DNA of 64,000 nt from Neobacillus pocheonensis (GTDB lineage Bacteria > Bacillota > Bacilli > Bacillales > Cytobacillaceae), in NCBI GenBank assembly GCA_023702235.1, contig JAMQCR010000001.1:2294001-2358000 (forward strand), written 5' to 3'. Under the pieces are notes generated by a model. It saw only the letters and a list, made by a program, of their open reading frames with translations, made no database searches and had not been told where the DNA came from. How positions within the stretch are numbered: position 1 is the first letter of the stretch; every line of letters begins with the position of its first letter. The position numbers and the translations under genes are program-made. Shown here in pieces: positions 37,677-48,067 of this stretch.

Positions 37677-39647
37677 TTATTCTGCTGCAGTTGTTTGTAC
37701 TTTAGATTGTTTTGATTTTCCTTTAGGACCTAAATATTGATAATCATTAGGATTAATCGGTTTAAATCCCTTTGGCGAATAGAAACGTAATAAATCTTTA
37801 TTGACAACTTGATCGGACATTTGAAGTTCTGCTGTTACCTTATCATTAATTGATTTATATGCATTTTGATTAGGCAATAAATCACCAGTATTCGTGTTAT
37901 AGAATTTTCCACTTACTTCGGTAACTTGAGGCGATACATAATCCCCATTTCTAAACAATGCCCAGTTACGGTTCTCTTTTGATAATAAATCCGAACCAAA
38001 CTCAATATAATCTTTTGTATCAATTCCTAATAAATGAAGAAGTGTAGGACGAACATCTACTTCACCGCCATATTGGTGTTGAACTCCACCTTTTACACCT
38101 GGAACGTGTATAAATAATGGTACTTCCTGTAATTGTGCATTAATGGTTGGCGTAATTTTAGGAACACCAAGAACTTTTGCCATAGCTGCATTATGATTTT
38201 CAGAAAGACCGTAGTGGTCCCCATAAAGAATAATGACGGTTTTATCATACAAGCCATCCGCTTTTAAACTGTCAAAAAACTGTTTAAGTGCATCATCCAT
38301 ATAATGAGCAGATTGAAAATAATCATTTACAACCGGATCATCACCAAAATTTCCTGCAGGGAAAGTGGTATCCTGTGGATCCATTTCAAATGGGAAATGG
38401 TTTGATAAAGTAATAAACTTGGTATAGAAAGGTTGTTTCAAACTTTCAAGCATTGGCATTGATTCTTGGAAGTAAGGTTTATCCTTCATCCCATAATTCT
38501 TTATATTTCCTGGAGACATATCGTAATATCCTGCATCGAAAAATTTATCATAACCTAATGCTTTATACATTACATTTCGATTCCAGAAAGTCTTATAATT
38601 CCCATGAAATACTGCTGATGTATAGCCTTGTTGACCTAAAATAGCCGGAGTCGCTTGGTATGTGTTCTGATCTTTGTTGATAAAAACCGCACCTTGTGAC
38701 AATGGATATAAAGAGTTTTCCATTAAGAACTCAGCATCTGATGTTTTACCTTGTCCAGTTTGGTGATAGAAATTATCAAAATAGAAAGTGTTACCATCGT
38801 GAGCTAATGAATCCAAAAACGGAGTTACTTCTTGTCCATTTGGCATTTTATAATCAATCATAAAGTTCTGGAATGATTCTAGGGAAACGTAGATAACGTT
38901 CATACCCTTTGCTTTCCCAAAATAAGCCGGATTGGGTGCCGCATAATTAGCTTTTCTATAGTTCTCTACATTTGTAATATCGCTGCTACTAGCAAGTGCC
39001 CGTTGACTAGAAGCTTGAATATTTTGAATGGCATCAAAAATTGTAAAATTGTATGTCCCCAAATATTTAACTAAATAGTTTCTGTCAAAGGAACGTGATA
39101 ATAATTGTGGGCGATCCTTTTCTGCTAATCCAAGATTAAAAAGAAAAACAGTTATAGCAAACAAAAATATAATCTTAAAGGAATTTCTGTTATGAGCAAT
39201 AGTTTTCTTAAAAATCGTTAAAGCAAGAACAATTAATACAATCGTATCTGTGAAATAAAAAATGTCAAATACGGACATTAAGTTAGTCGCACTATCACCC
39301 AACTGTCCAGCATTTGACTTTGCCTGCATAATGACCGGTACAGTTATAAAGTCATTGAAAAATCGATAATAGGCAATATTGGCATACAAAAGAAATGATA
39401 AAATAAAATTAATAATAATCATAATCTTTTTTGTATGCTTCTTAGAAAGCAAAGCTAATCCAAAAAAGAATAGAGCAGAACTAATTGGGTTAATCAATAA
39501 CAAAAATTTCTGAAGATTATTATCTATTCCTAATTTAAATTCAATTTGATATGCTGCATATGTCTTTATCCAGAATAATACAACTGCAATAGCAAAAAAG
39601 GCAATATGACTCTTCTCTATTCGTTTAAATAGTCCAACCTTTTCCAT
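37677..39647 (-). CDS. Lipoteichoic acid synthase family protein (LtaS type)
   Basis: Polyglycerol-phosphate polymerase of the cell envelope. The 656 residues hold five membrane helices in the first ~175, then an extracellular alkaline-phosphatase-like domain. Catalytic residues are at family positions: Glu257 in VSLESFQ and the nucleophile Thr302 in GKTSDAEF, with WNRN, YGDHYG and SNHFPFE further on. The ATG at 39647 follows AGGAG. Bacilli carry up to four paralogues (LtaS, YfnI, YqgS, YvgJ), and I cannot tell which one this is. Confidence 0.92.
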   Translation of the reverse strand: MEKVGLFKRIEKSHIAFFAIAVVLFWIKTYAAYQIEFKLGIDNNLQKFLLLINPISSALFFFGLALLSKKHTKKIMIIINFILSFLLYANIAYYRFFNDFITVPVIMQAKSNAGQLGDSATNLMSVFDIFYFTDTIVLIVLALTIFKKTIAHNRNSFKIIFLFAITVFLFNLGLAEKDRPQLLSRSFDRNYLVKYLGTYNFTIFDAIQNIQASSQRALASSSDITNVENYRKANYAAPNPAYFGKAKGMNVIYVSLESFQNFMIDYKMPNGQEVTPFLDSLAHDGNTFYFDNFYHQTGQGKTSDAEFLMENSLYPLSQGAVFINKDQNTYQATPAILGQQGYTSAVFHGNYKTFWNRNVMYKALGYDKFFDAGYYDMSPGNIKNYGMKDKPYFQESMPMLESLKQPFYTKFITLSNHFPFEMDPQDTTFPAGNFGDDPVVNDYFQSAHYMDDALKQFFDSLKADGLYDKTVIILYGDHYGLSENHNAAMAKVLGVPKITPTINAQLQEVPLFIHVPGVKGGVQHQYGGEVDVRPTLLHLLGIDTKDYIEFGSDLLSKENRNWALFRNGDYVSPQVTEVSGKFYNTNTGDLLPNQNAYKSINDKVTAELQMSDQVVNKDLLRFYSPKGFKPINPNDYQYLGPKGKSKQSKVQTTAAE

Positions 39648-40221
39648 ATTAAATTCTCCTCTCACTAACCATATGTTTTTGCAAATGAACCTCAATTACT
39701 ATACCATATTTTTTTAAATGCTTTGATAAAAATTTTAATGATGTTCAAACCGTCATAATAAGTCTGCATAAAATTTACGAACCAGAGACCAATGACTGGG
39801 TTTTGCAGCTGAGAAAACAGGGCTTTACCCGCGTCATTCTTGCAGGTATGTATCAAGGAAAATTAAATAAAAAAGATCAGACTATTTGTCGGATCTAATT
39901 AGGGGGGTATTTTGAAAATCTTGCAGTTTGTCCTAGCTACAAAATTCATCTTACATCTTAATTGTTAACAAAATATGAACAAACCATAAAATATTTTTGT
40001 AAAAAATTGATGTAATGAGGAATTTCCTGAACCATTGGCAAAAAGCCACACTCTTTTAGAAAACAGCCTTATTAAAAGACGGAATAATATCACGCTGAAG
40101 TGAAATTCTCTTTAAGAACATGATTTCACCTTTTATTTAAACGAAAAAGCAGGAAATCATTAATAATTCCCTGCTTACAGCTATTTCGGAAGAACGCACT
40201 GCTAATGAGAAGTTATATTCC
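39648..40221. other. Intergenic stretch with an unidentified coding remnant
   Basis: On the plus strand 39716-39898 is open without a start codon and contains EPETNDWVLQLRKQGFTRVI before a TAA. This looks like part of a real protein, perhaps UvrA-like, but is too short to assign. The rest is AT-rich. The L,D-transpeptidase terminator occupies 40144-40176. Confidence 0.35.
40144..40176 (-). terminator. Terminator of the L,D-transpeptidase gene
   Basis: On the minus strand AAGCAGGGAATTATT pairs with the GATTTCCTGCTT arm, followed by TTTTT. Confidence 0.75.
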
Positions 40222-41667
40222 TCAATAAACAACAACGGGTTCGAACGTACTGAGATTATCATATACAGATTTCATCACACTTGGTGGCGTGTTGACACAT
40301 CCACCTGAACCTTGAGTTAAGTAGGCAGTGTTAGCCCAGTTTTTCCGCCAGCTTGCATCGTGAAACCCTTCCCCATCATTTGTAAAAGGAGCCCAATAAT
40401 TCACTGGTACTCTATAGTTTGCCATTCCAACTTCGCTGCCCACAAGTATGGCAGGTGAACGTTTATACAAAATATACCATACTCCAGTATGTGTATCTTC
40501 ACCAACGTCATGTCTACCTGTCACTACATTAGTTGTGAGGACTAATTGTCCATTTTTATAAATCCAAATCCGTTGTTCTTGAATGGACACTTCCGCATAG
40601 GAGTCGCCGATTCCATTGTTCGTCGTGTTGTTAAAGCCAATCGCAGCTTTATCCCAACCATTTCCATAAACATTCGAAGCAATGACTGAATTTTCTCCTT
40701 TTTCAAAGGCTTCCTGAATCCGATTTGTTTCTTTGCTAGCATCAAGTGCCCACCCATAGGTTTGCCCTTTTACGGATATGACCGTACCTAAATGGGTCTT
40801 AAATTGGAAATTTTTATTTAATGTTGATTGAGAAGTATTGATTTTAGCAATCTCGTTTTTAATATCGCTTGGATCAATGATAAACTGCCCATCTTTCGAC
40901 AAGGATGCATTTTTAATTAAATCACTGGCTTTTAAGGAATACACCTGGCTCTGAACCGTATAACTAACGGTTCGTTGAAGTAGTTCTTGCAGTGTTTTCT
41001 CTTCTTTTTGCACAATCGGGCTGTTTTCTTTGGCAGGTTGTATGTATTCAGCATTCAAATGGATTACACTTTTATATTCCTGTTTCTGATAATCTATTAC
41101 TATTTTAGGGACATCATATTGATTTCCAGTAATGCTTTTGGAAACCACCATTTTGCCCTGTTCCAAATGGGCATCAGCATCTTGAGGTGCTTTTAAACTC
41201 TTATTCATAAGTAGGAGTTTTTTTTCTATTTCATTTTTCATCGTTTCGCTTATGTTTGGATCCAATTTGCTTGGTGTCAATGAATAATTTCTTGCCTTCG
41301 AGGAAGGCCAAAAGGTCTTTTGGCTTTTTAATAATATCTTGACGCTAGACAAATCATTATTCGTAAATCCCAATTTCGAATCTTTTCCATCGAAAATTTT
41401 TTCTTGACCAACATAGACTTCGTTTTTTAATACAGATGATCCCAACTTTTGTAATGCTTGGTTAGCTGTCATTCCACCGACGTTTGTGCCATTAATTGTG
41501 ATATGAGAATTGAATCGGGTTGTTTGATAATAGGAAATGCCCGTCAATACGAGTGCTCCTGCCACAACTATACTGCCAATTACAATTTTCCATTTTATTG
41601 GCCTTTTTTGCAGGTCTGCCCTTTTAATCCCCACTTCTTCGACTACTTCACGTGCTGCATTTTCCAT
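40222..41667 (-). CDS. L,D-transpeptidase with N-terminal membrane anchor
   Basis: Makes 3-3 type cross-links in peptidoglycan or attaches proteins to it. The 481-residue protein has a cytoplasmic N-terminus, one helix near 26-46 (IVIGSIVVAGALVLTGISYY), two peptidoglycan-binding-like (PG_binding_4) domains, and a C-terminal YkuD domain. The catalytic signature is His436 (HDASWR) and Cys457 (GSGGCVNTPP). The layout matches Ldt enzymes such as E. faecium Ldtfm, which give beta-lactam-insensitive cross-linking. GGAGGC precedes the ATG. The frame is intact. Confidence 0.9.
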   Translation of the reverse strand: MENAAREVVEEVGIKRADLQKRPIKWKIVIGSIVVAGALVLTGISYYQTTRFNSHITINGTNVGGMTANQALQKLGSSVLKNEVYVGQEKIFDGKDSKLGFTNNDLSSVKILLKSQKTFWPSSKARNYSLTPSKLDPNISETMKNEIEKKLLLMNKSLKAPQDADAHLEQGKMVVSKSITGNQYDVPKIVIDYQKQEYKSVIHLNAEYIQPAKENSPIVQKEEKTLQELLQRTVSYTVQSQVYSLKASDLIKNASLSKDGQFIIDPSDIKNEIAKINTSQSTLNKNFQFKTHLGTVISVKGQTYGWALDASKETNRIQEAFEKGENSVIASNVYGNGWDKAAIGFNNTTNNGIGDSYAEVSIQEQRIWIYKNGQLVLTTNVVTGRHDVGEDTHTGVWYILYKRSPAILVGSEVGMANYRVPVNYWAPFTNDGEGFHDASWRKNWANTAYLTQGSGGCVNTPPSVMKSVYDNLSTFEPVVVY

Positions 41668-42225
41668 AACCCTTGCCTCCGTTTACCTGGTAACCTAGGC
41701 TTATTTTTGATTGTTCCTGTGGTTTTGAATTTTAAACATTGGATTATTTTGTCTTTTTTTAAATTAACCCTATTATAGAAGAATGGACAGAAGAAATTTG
41801 TCACAATTTGTATAGACATTGAAAATATATCAATTTTGGTTCTTATTTAACCCCCTTCAAAATTCACATACATTTTTAAAAACCCTGCACTAACACAAAC
41901 CATTCACTATCACACGAGGGCTTTTTTCAAAATCAAAATAATTATAAGAATTAACAGAATTATTCTAAACTACCAAAATTAATTTTTCCTTAAATTAAAA
42001 AGACACCCGAATTCACAAGTAGGTTGAAAACTTGGTAACAATGCGTCTCCGCAAGTTGCAGAAGCGCACCTAGCTTATCAAGGAAGTAATTTTTAAATGT
42101 AAAACTTGATGTGTCAACAAAAAAAAACACACGATTTCACATATGTGAAATGACGTGTGCACTGCATTGTTATTTATTGTTTATACCTCTAAAGTAACCA
42201 GTTGGTCACTTACAAGAAGGTTTTT
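41668..42225. other. Intergenic stretch, no gene recognised
   Basis: About 560 AT-rich bases. Apart from the ppaC terminator at 42119-42159 and a weak hairpin near 41882-41931, nothing supportable was found. Confidence 0.4.
42119..42159 (-). terminator. Terminator of ppaC
   Basis: On the minus strand CACACGTCATTTCACAT pairs with ATGTGAAATCGTGTG, followed by nine T. It is a long, near-perfect stem. Confidence 0.9.
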
Positions 42226-43161
42226 TTATAGTCCTTTGTTAAAAATGTCAGTTAAAACAGGAACGATTTGCTTTTTACGGGATACAACGCCCTTTAAAGT
42301 TGCCGTGTTGTTGGAAAGGGTAACATTATATGCTTTTTCCACGGCTGCCGTTTTATTTCCTAATGCCAAAGCAATGGAATCATTTGTTAGGATGTCTGTT
42401 ACGACAAATAAGAATAAGTCTAAGTTCTTCTCAGTAATGACTTGTGAAATTGTTGCTTCCAATTCCTCTTTAAGGGATAGAACATCATTTGTGTCTACTG
42501 CATTCACCTGAGCAATTTCAACTTTACTTGAACCCATTTCGAATTCTTTCGCATCAAGGGAAATTAGTTCAGCCACTGTTTTGCCACTCAAATCAGCACC
42601 TGCTTTGAGCATTTCCAAACCGTATGTATCTGCATCGACACCAGCAATTGCTGCTAATTCACGAGCAGCGGCAACATCCTCTGCTGTACAAGTTGGGGAT
42701 TTGAATAACAAGGAATCAGAAATGATAGCAGATAGCATAAGACCAGCAATTTCTTTCTTAATTTCTTTTCCATTCTCTTTATACATTTTATTTAAAATGG
42801 TTGCCGTACATCCAACCGGCTCGCAGCGGTAATATAAAGGATCGCTTGTTTCGAAATTTGCAATACGGTGATGATCGATTACCTCTAAAACACGTACATC
42901 CGCAATGTCATTCGCGCTTTGTTGGCGCTCATTGTGGTCTACTAAAATGACAGAATTGACTTCACTTGCAACGGCTTCAACCAAACGTGGAACTTCTGCG
43001 TTGAAATGCTTAAGAGCATATTCAGTTTCACCATTGATTTGTCCAAGGCGAACTGGTTCAACATCCATGCCTAATTGTTTTTTCAGGTCTGCATAGGCAA
43101 TCGCAGAACAAATCGTATCTGTGTCGGGATTCTTATGACCAAAAATAAGTACTTTTTCCAT
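42226..43161 (-). CDS. ppaC: Manganese-dependent inorganic pyrophosphatase PpaC
   Basis: Family II pyrophosphatase that removes PPi from biosynthesis. The 311-residue protein has the DHH-type motifs [17 protein letters not shown] at 8-24, VDHNERQQS near 75, IDHHRIANF near 96 and a DHHA2 C-terminal domain with [10 protein letters not shown]. The frame is intact. It is a single gene with its own terminator. Confidence 0.97.
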   Translation of the reverse strand: MEKVLIFGHKNPDTDTICSAIAYADLKKQLGMDVEPVRLGQINGETEYALKHFNAEVPRLVEAVASEVNSVILVDHNERQQSANDIADVRVLEVIDHHRIANFETSDPLYYRCEPVGCTATILNKMYKENGKEIKKEIAGLMLSAIISDSLLFKSPTCTAEDVAAARELAAIAGVDADTYGLEMLKAGADLSGKTVAELISLDAKEFEMGSSKVEIAQVNAVDTNDVLSLKEELEATISQVITEKNLDLFLFVVTDILTNDSIALALGNKTAAVEKAYNVTLSNNTATLKGVVSRKKQIVPVLTDIFNKGL

Positions 43162-43273
43162 TTGAATGACTCCTTAATCGAATAAAATTTACGGACCTAC
43201 CCATATAGGTGAATGACCCTATGGCAAATTATATATTAATCCGATAAAGGTTTCAAAAAAAACTTATCAATTA

Positions 43274-44131
43274 TCACCTTTTTACCATTTGCACCTGTTC
43301 CGTTGTTTTCGTAAAGCCGTTGTTTAGTAGGTATTGGGTTGCTGCGTTTTTCATAGAAGCATTGATTGTTATAAAGTTTACCGGATTGTTTCCCCCACCA
43401 ATTATTTTTGCAAAAATTGCTTGCATCATTTCTTCATCATAATCTTGAATAATCTCAAGTTGATATAAAAGTATCTTTTCTATTTTGCCTTCCTGATTCC
43501 ATACTCGTTTGAATAAAGCATAACCTAATGGATTCTGATCATGATCATAGTAGATTTGTGCTTCACCTGATTTTACGCTTTGCCACTGACATTGCCACGC
43601 TACGTTTTCATTATAAAATGGCAGTGTTGGAAGCTGTTCAGGACGAATTGTCTTGGATTGAATCTCAGTGCCGGAAGAACTGTTGATTTCTGGAGTTCCA
43701 CTCAAATAAACGAGAGAGTCAACGACATGATAGCCAAACTTTTCATATAATCGAATTGCCCGTTCATTTTCTTTAATGGCTTCAAGTGTAGCAATCTCGA
43801 CTCCCTCTTCTTGATAAATGTTTAAAATCTCCTCCATTAGTAGTTTTGAAACTCCCTTTCCACGATACTCTGTTGCTACCCCTGTTCCGCCATTCCAAGA
43901 AATTTTTTTACCGTTAACAAGCCTGAATCCATTTAATACAATCCCAGCCGGTTTCTCTTCATCAAAAGCAATAATGGAATGGTTCATCGATAAACCCTCG
44001 TTTACCAACCGGTTGAAAAACGTTTCAGGTGTCATTTCTAATTTAATAAAATAGCCTTCAAACCCTTTATTCCAAGCTGTAACTGCTTCAGTAATCGTAC
44101 AATCCGTTAATTTCTTAATTTTAATGTTCAT
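43274..44131 (-). CDS. Two-domain GNAT acetyltransferase
   Basis: A 285-residue protein with an N-terminal GNAT domain (GTGVATEYRGKGVSKLLMEE near 83-102, ENERAIRLYEKFGY near 120) and a second degenerate GNAT-like half ending NNGFTKTTEQVQMVKR. The ATG at 44131 follows GAGGAGG. The substrate is unknown. Confidence 0.85.
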   Translation of the reverse strand: MNIKIKKLTDCTITEAVTAWNKGFEGYFIKLEMTPETFFNRLVNEGLSMNHSIIAFDEEKPAGIVLNGFRLVNGKKISWNGGTGVATEYRGKGVSKLLMEEILNIYQEEGVEIATLEAIKENERAIRLYEKFGYHVVDSLVYLSGTPEINSSSGTEIQSKTIRPEQLPTLPFYNENVAWQCQWQSVKSGEAQIYYDHDQNPLGYALFKRVWNQEGKIEKILLYQLEIIQDYDEEMMQAIFAKIIGGGNNPVNFITINASMKNAATQYLLNNGFTKTTEQVQMVKR

Positions 44132-44195
44132 ATGCAATTCCTCCTCATTTTTTAAATAAGATGGATGAATCTCACTATATTCGCTAATTTTCCAA

Positions 44196-44233
44196 ACCCA
44201 GCCGGCCAATAATGAATCGGCTAGCTGGGTTTT
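44196..44233. terminator. Hairpin after the alcohol dehydrogenase gene
   Basis: CCCAGCCGGCC pairs with GGCTAGCTGGG across a 12-base loop. It has a better T run on the plus side than on the minus side, so its strength for the minus-strand gene is doubtful. Confidence 0.55.
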
Positions 44234-44237
44234 ATTT

Positions 44238-45446
44238 TTAATTAACAGTCAAAGGAACAACCTTTTGTCCAATGGCTGCAATTAATTCTTTTGGCATTGG
44301 GAAGCTGAGTGCCGCTGGGTCTTTCATTACTGCAGGAATCGTAAGCTGTAATTGTTCTTCCGAGATATTGTACTCCGCGAAATCAGCTGGAAGGCCAACC
44401 TTATGCTGCAGCAAGCGAATTTTATCAACCACTTTTGCCAATGCAGTTTTCGGTGTATCATCCTTGGCGTCAACATTTAAGGCAGCAGCAAGCTCATAAA
44501 CTTTTGGCAGGTAAAGATCCGGAACATATTCCATTACTACCGGTAAAAACACAGCATTTGCCAGACCGTGTGGAATTCGGAATAATGCTCCATAGGCATG
44601 CGCCAAATTATGGACTGGAATCGCATTCAAGGCAAAGCTAAAGGCAGTGATACCCATTAAACTTGAATGAAGTAAATCCATTCTTGCCGCTAAATTCGTT
44701 CCATCCGCAACGGCGACTGCGAGGTTTTTTTCAATTAACCGAATGGCATGGAAGGCCTGGGCATCAGTTAAGACGGTTGCAGTCGGAGAGACAAAAGCCT
44801 CAATTGCATGGGTTAATGCATCAAATCCTGTAAATGCAGTTATCGCTGGCGGGAGCCCCACGGTTAAGTCAGGGTCAAGAACCGCCATATCGGCATTAAT
44901 AAACGGATGAATGATATTTGATTTCATTTGAATCTCTTCATTAAAAATAACAGCAATCGGTGATACCTCCGAGCCAGTTCCTGCCGTTGTTGGGATGGCA
45001 ATATGGGGAATCGGAATAAAGTTTGCCTTTGGAAACGATTCATATAAAAGCCCGCCAGGAATAGCTTCCTTAATATCGGATAATCCTTTATGAAGAGCGT
45101 ATTTTACCCCCTTGACCGTATCAAGAACACTTCCACCGCCGACAGCAAGCAGTGAATCCGCACCCACTTCTCTTGCATAACGAACGGCATCATTAATGCA
45201 TCTGCTCTCAGCATCTTGAGCAATATCAAGGTATTGGCCGACTAGCTCAGGTCCGTTTCCATGCCCGGTCAATTGGAAAATTTCCGCCACTTTTTGAACG
45301 ACTCCTGCTTTTTCCAGCCCTCGATCGCTAAAAAGAACCACCCGTTTGGCACCAAGACCTTGGAACAAATTCGGCACCATTGCCCTAGAGTTCGAACCAC
45401 TGTAGATTCCCGTACGAAGCATAAACTGTGATAAGGAAGTTTTCAT
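44238..45446 (-). CDS. Iron-containing alcohol dehydrogenase
   Basis: NAD-dependent group III alcohol dehydrogenase, 402 residues from the ATG at 45446, which follows AGAGGTG. Motifs are GGGSVLDTVKGVKY near 93 (nucleotide site), IPTTAGTGSEVSPIAV near 144, and the metal-binding segment GFDALTHAIEAFVS with the later His of VHNLAHAYGAL and IPHGLANAV. Together with the aldehyde-dehydrogenase remnant and acyl-CoA ligases upstream it suggests oxidation of a long-chain or aromatic alcohol to the acid and its CoA ester. That role is inferred. Confidence 0.9.
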   Translation of the reverse strand: MKTSLSQFMLRTGIYSGSNSRAMVPNLFQGLGAKRVVLFSDRGLEKAGVVQKVAEIFQLTGHGNGPELVGQYLDIAQDAESRCINDAVRYAREVGADSLLAVGGGSVLDTVKGVKYALHKGLSDIKEAIPGGLLYESFPKANFIPIPHIAIPTTAGTGSEVSPIAVIFNEEIQMKSNIIHPFINADMAVLDPDLTVGLPPAITAFTGFDALTHAIEAFVSPTATVLTDAQAFHAIRLIEKNLAVAVADGTNLAARMDLLHSSLMGITAFSFALNAIPVHNLAHAYGALFRIPHGLANAVFLPVVMEYVPDLYLPKVYELAAALNVDAKDDTPKTALAKVVDKIRLLQHKVGLPADFAEYNISEEQLQLTIPAVMKDPAALSFPMPKELIAAIGQKVVPLTVN

Positions 45447-45462
45447 CATCATCACCTCTTCA

Positions 45463-45602
45463 TTAGTTTTGGCCAAACAGAATTCCATACCAGTTCCGTC
45501 TTTCGAGCTCAGGAACCATTGACGTGTGTACATGCTTTACCTGTGTATAAGCATCGAGAGAATGTTGACCCATTTCTCTGCCAATTACACTTTGCTTATA
45601 AC
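45463..45602 (-). pseudogene. Aldehyde dehydrogenase C-terminal remnant
   Basis: Between the R2lox stop and the alcohol dehydrogenase start, the minus strand reads YKQSVIGREMGQHSLDAYTQ, then VKHVH and a short tail to a TAA at 45463. This is the conserved C-terminus of an aldehyde dehydrogenase (GGYKQSG-GRE...YTEVK). It begins exactly in the last codons of R2lox with no start of its own, so about 440 N-terminal residues are gone, including the catalytic Cys. It looks like a deletion that fused the end of one gene to the tail of the next. Confidence 0.8.
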
Positions 45603-46489
45603 ACACCAAGTTCACTATCTGTAAATCTATAAATCTCTTCAATTTTTTTCCCTTTTGCTCTCGCTAAAATCTCCATCCGGACTGTTAGCTGTTTCATCGT
45701 AAAATTCATCGTTTCCTCCGGATCCCCACCGAATGAACTTACCTCCCTTCCGCCAATGCTTTCTTCATTTAACCTGAGAGCTAATGGAGTTAATTCAGCC
45801 ATCTTCGCTGCCACAAAATCAAAGAGATGTGGATGTTCACAAATTAATCGTTGAAGCAGGAATGTACCATAGCCAATATGCCTAGATTCATCCCTTTTTA
45901 AATTTCCAACACCTTCAAGTAGACCTGGCATGATACCAGCTGTTTCTAGCGCTTGATAGAAGGAATAATAACCTGTTTCGGCTAATACTCCTTCGACAAA
46001 CATGTTGTATACAACCGATGCTTCGGCGATTGCTTCTGGAGATTGATCAGTAACAAGTCGCTCCATCGTTGTTGGTAGAATTTCATAGAAAATCTTCTTG
46101 TAGGTCGGGGTGTGGCAGTAGGAGAGATCTCCTCGCTCACCAATTGCATTTAACACTAGTCGAAAAAATTCTGTATGTTTAGCTTCCTCGTATAAAAAGG
46201 TAGTTAAAAACATTTCTTCCTCAAGTCTTCCTTCCTTGGCAATCGCCATGATCAGGGGAAGAAGATCTAATGTTACTGCTTCTTCACCTGCCTGAAATTG
46301 CGAGATTAAACGTAAAATATCCGCCTGCTGCTCCGAATTTAGCGTTTTCCAATCCTTTTGATCCTGACTGAAATCGATATCTACCGGATTCCAGGTTCCT
46401 AATCGCTTTGCTTTTTGGAATAAGCGATACGGGAAGGAATCTTCGAGAAGACCTCGTGCGCTCGTCGTTAAAATGTTTCTTTTCTCCAT
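45596..46489 (-). CDS. R2-like ligand-binding oxidase (R2lox)
   Basis: Ferritin-like protein with a Mn/Fe centre, related to ribonucleotide reductase R2. The 297 residues hold the full metal set: Glu69/70 region (AGEEAVT), EEAKH near 101-105, VEGVLAE with Glu166, and RDESRH with Glu201 and His204. Val72 and Tyr161 fit the pair that forms the tyrosine-valine ether cross-link in the Geobacillus enzyme. R2lox binds a fatty-acid-like ligand but its reaction in cells is not known. Here it sits between an acyl-CoA ligase and alcohol/aldehyde dehydrogenase genes. The ATG at 46489 follows AAAGGAG. Confidence 0.92.
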   Translation of the reverse strand: MEKRNILTTSARGLLEDSFPYRLFQKAKRLGTWNPVDIDFSQDQKDWKTLNSEQQADILRLISQFQAGEEAVTLDLLPLIMAIAKEGRLEEEMFLTTFLYEEAKHTEFFRLVLNAIGERGDLSYCHTPTYKKIFYEILPTTMERLVTDQSPEAIAEASVVYNMFVEGVLAETGYYSFYQALETAGIMPGLLEGVGNLKRDESRHIGYGTFLLQRLICEHPHLFDFVAAKMAELTPLALRLNEESIGGREVSSFGGDPEETMNFTMKQLTVRMEILARAKGKKIEEIYRFTDSELGVL

Positions 46490-46529
46490 AAAAAATCTCC
46501 TTTCAATCTTTTCTTTATGTGAAATTCTG

Positions 46530-48051
46530 TTAGCTGATTTCAATCTCAACTGCTATTTTGCGGAGATGGGTTTTTAAAATTTTCCCCACACCATTTCTTG
46601 GTAATGCTTCAAGAAATACGACTCTCCTTGGGGTTTTGTTCTTCGCTAAATGATCTTGACAATAACGTATTAACTCCGCTTCAGTCACTTGGGAGCCAGG
46701 TTTCTTCACCACACAGGCAACCAATTCTTCTCCCATTCGTTCATCGGGGACACCAACAACTGATCCTTCAAAAACCTGTTCATGTGCGTTAAGAATTTCT
46801 TCGACATCTCGTGGATAGACATTAAAGCCACCTCGTATAATCAAATCCTTCTTGCGGTCAACAATATAGACATAGCCATCATTATCGACACGCGCCATAT
46901 CTCCAGTAAATAGCCAGGAATCTTTTAATACACGATGAGATTCCTCCTCATTTTGGTAATAACCAGGGGTCACATTGTCACCACGAACAAGTAACTCCCC
47001 TACCTCCCCAGTCGGAGCCTCTTGCCCGTCATCATCGACAATTTTCACTTCTACCCCAGGAATTGGAATCCCTACCGAACCTGGTTTGATCGGAAATCCT
47101 TTGCGATGGGCAGTTACGACCGGTGCTGCTTCTGACAAGCCATATCCCTCATAAACCTTCGCCAAATTTTTGTTCAAATGCATGTAATAATGCTACCGGA
47201 AGTGGTGCAGAACCAGAGCCAACTGACTCAAAACTCGAGGTGTTGTAGCAATCAGCTTGTGGATAAGAAAACATGGCATGAATCATCGCTGGAACCGCTG
47301 AAAATGATTTCACCTGATAGTTCTCAATAGCTTCAAACACTGCTTTAACATCAAACTTAGAAAAAACAACAATCGAACTACCAGTAAGTAGGCATACATT
47401 TGATACCGTAAGCCCATAAACATGGGCAAGCGGCAAGACTCCCAGTGTAGTTCCCCTTTCATACCCGTTATGTTTTGCTGAGTTGGCCGCATTTGAGAAA
47501 AGGTTTTTATGGGTTAACAAAACCCCTTTTGGATTTCCAGTTGTACCAGAGGTATATAAAATAACAGCCGGATCCTCTGCCAACACATCACAGTCATCAA
47601 TACTAAAATCATCAGCTTCGTAGAGACAATCATAAAAGTTTTTAACCCCCGCTGTTGATGGCTGGTCTACAACAATTAAGAATGGCTTTACTCGTAAATC
47701 TTCCAGCGCTTTCTCTACATTAGGAAGGACATGTGTCGAGGTAATCACTGCTTTAGCTCCAGAATTCTGGGCAATATAATGGATCTCTTTTGGGTGGAGC
47801 GTGAACAAAACCGGTACAATGGCCGCACCTGATCTCGTAATACCCTGATAGGCAAAAATCACTTCCGGACAATTAGGCAAACAGACAATAATTCGGTCAC
47901 CTTTCCTAATTCCAAGGCGACGAAGCCCGCTGGCAAATTTGTCCGCATACTCTTTCGTCTTAACATTGGTGTATTGTTTTTCTTTGAAAAATAAAAAAGG
48001 ATATTCACCATACTGGTCAATATTTGTTTCAAGCAATTCCTTAAGCTTCAA
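46530..48051 (-). CDS. Long-chain fatty acid-CoA ligase family, one frameshift
   Basis: AMP-forming acyl-CoA synthetase. The N-terminal part has the AMP-binding P-loop LYTSGTTGNPKGVLLTHKN near 165-183 and VLPLAHVYGLTVS. The break is near 47160, just before YEGYGLSEAAPV. The C-terminal part has TGDMARVDNDGYVYIVDRKK, GFNVYPRDVEE and the catalytic Lys region PRNGVGKILK. About 505 residues when joined. It starts at TTG after GGGGAGG, 16 bases downstream of the MBL gene, and lies 40 bases upstream of R2lox, so it would activate the acid linked to R2lox chemistry. Confidence 0.88.
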
Positions 48052-48067
48052 AAGATCCTCCCCTTTT

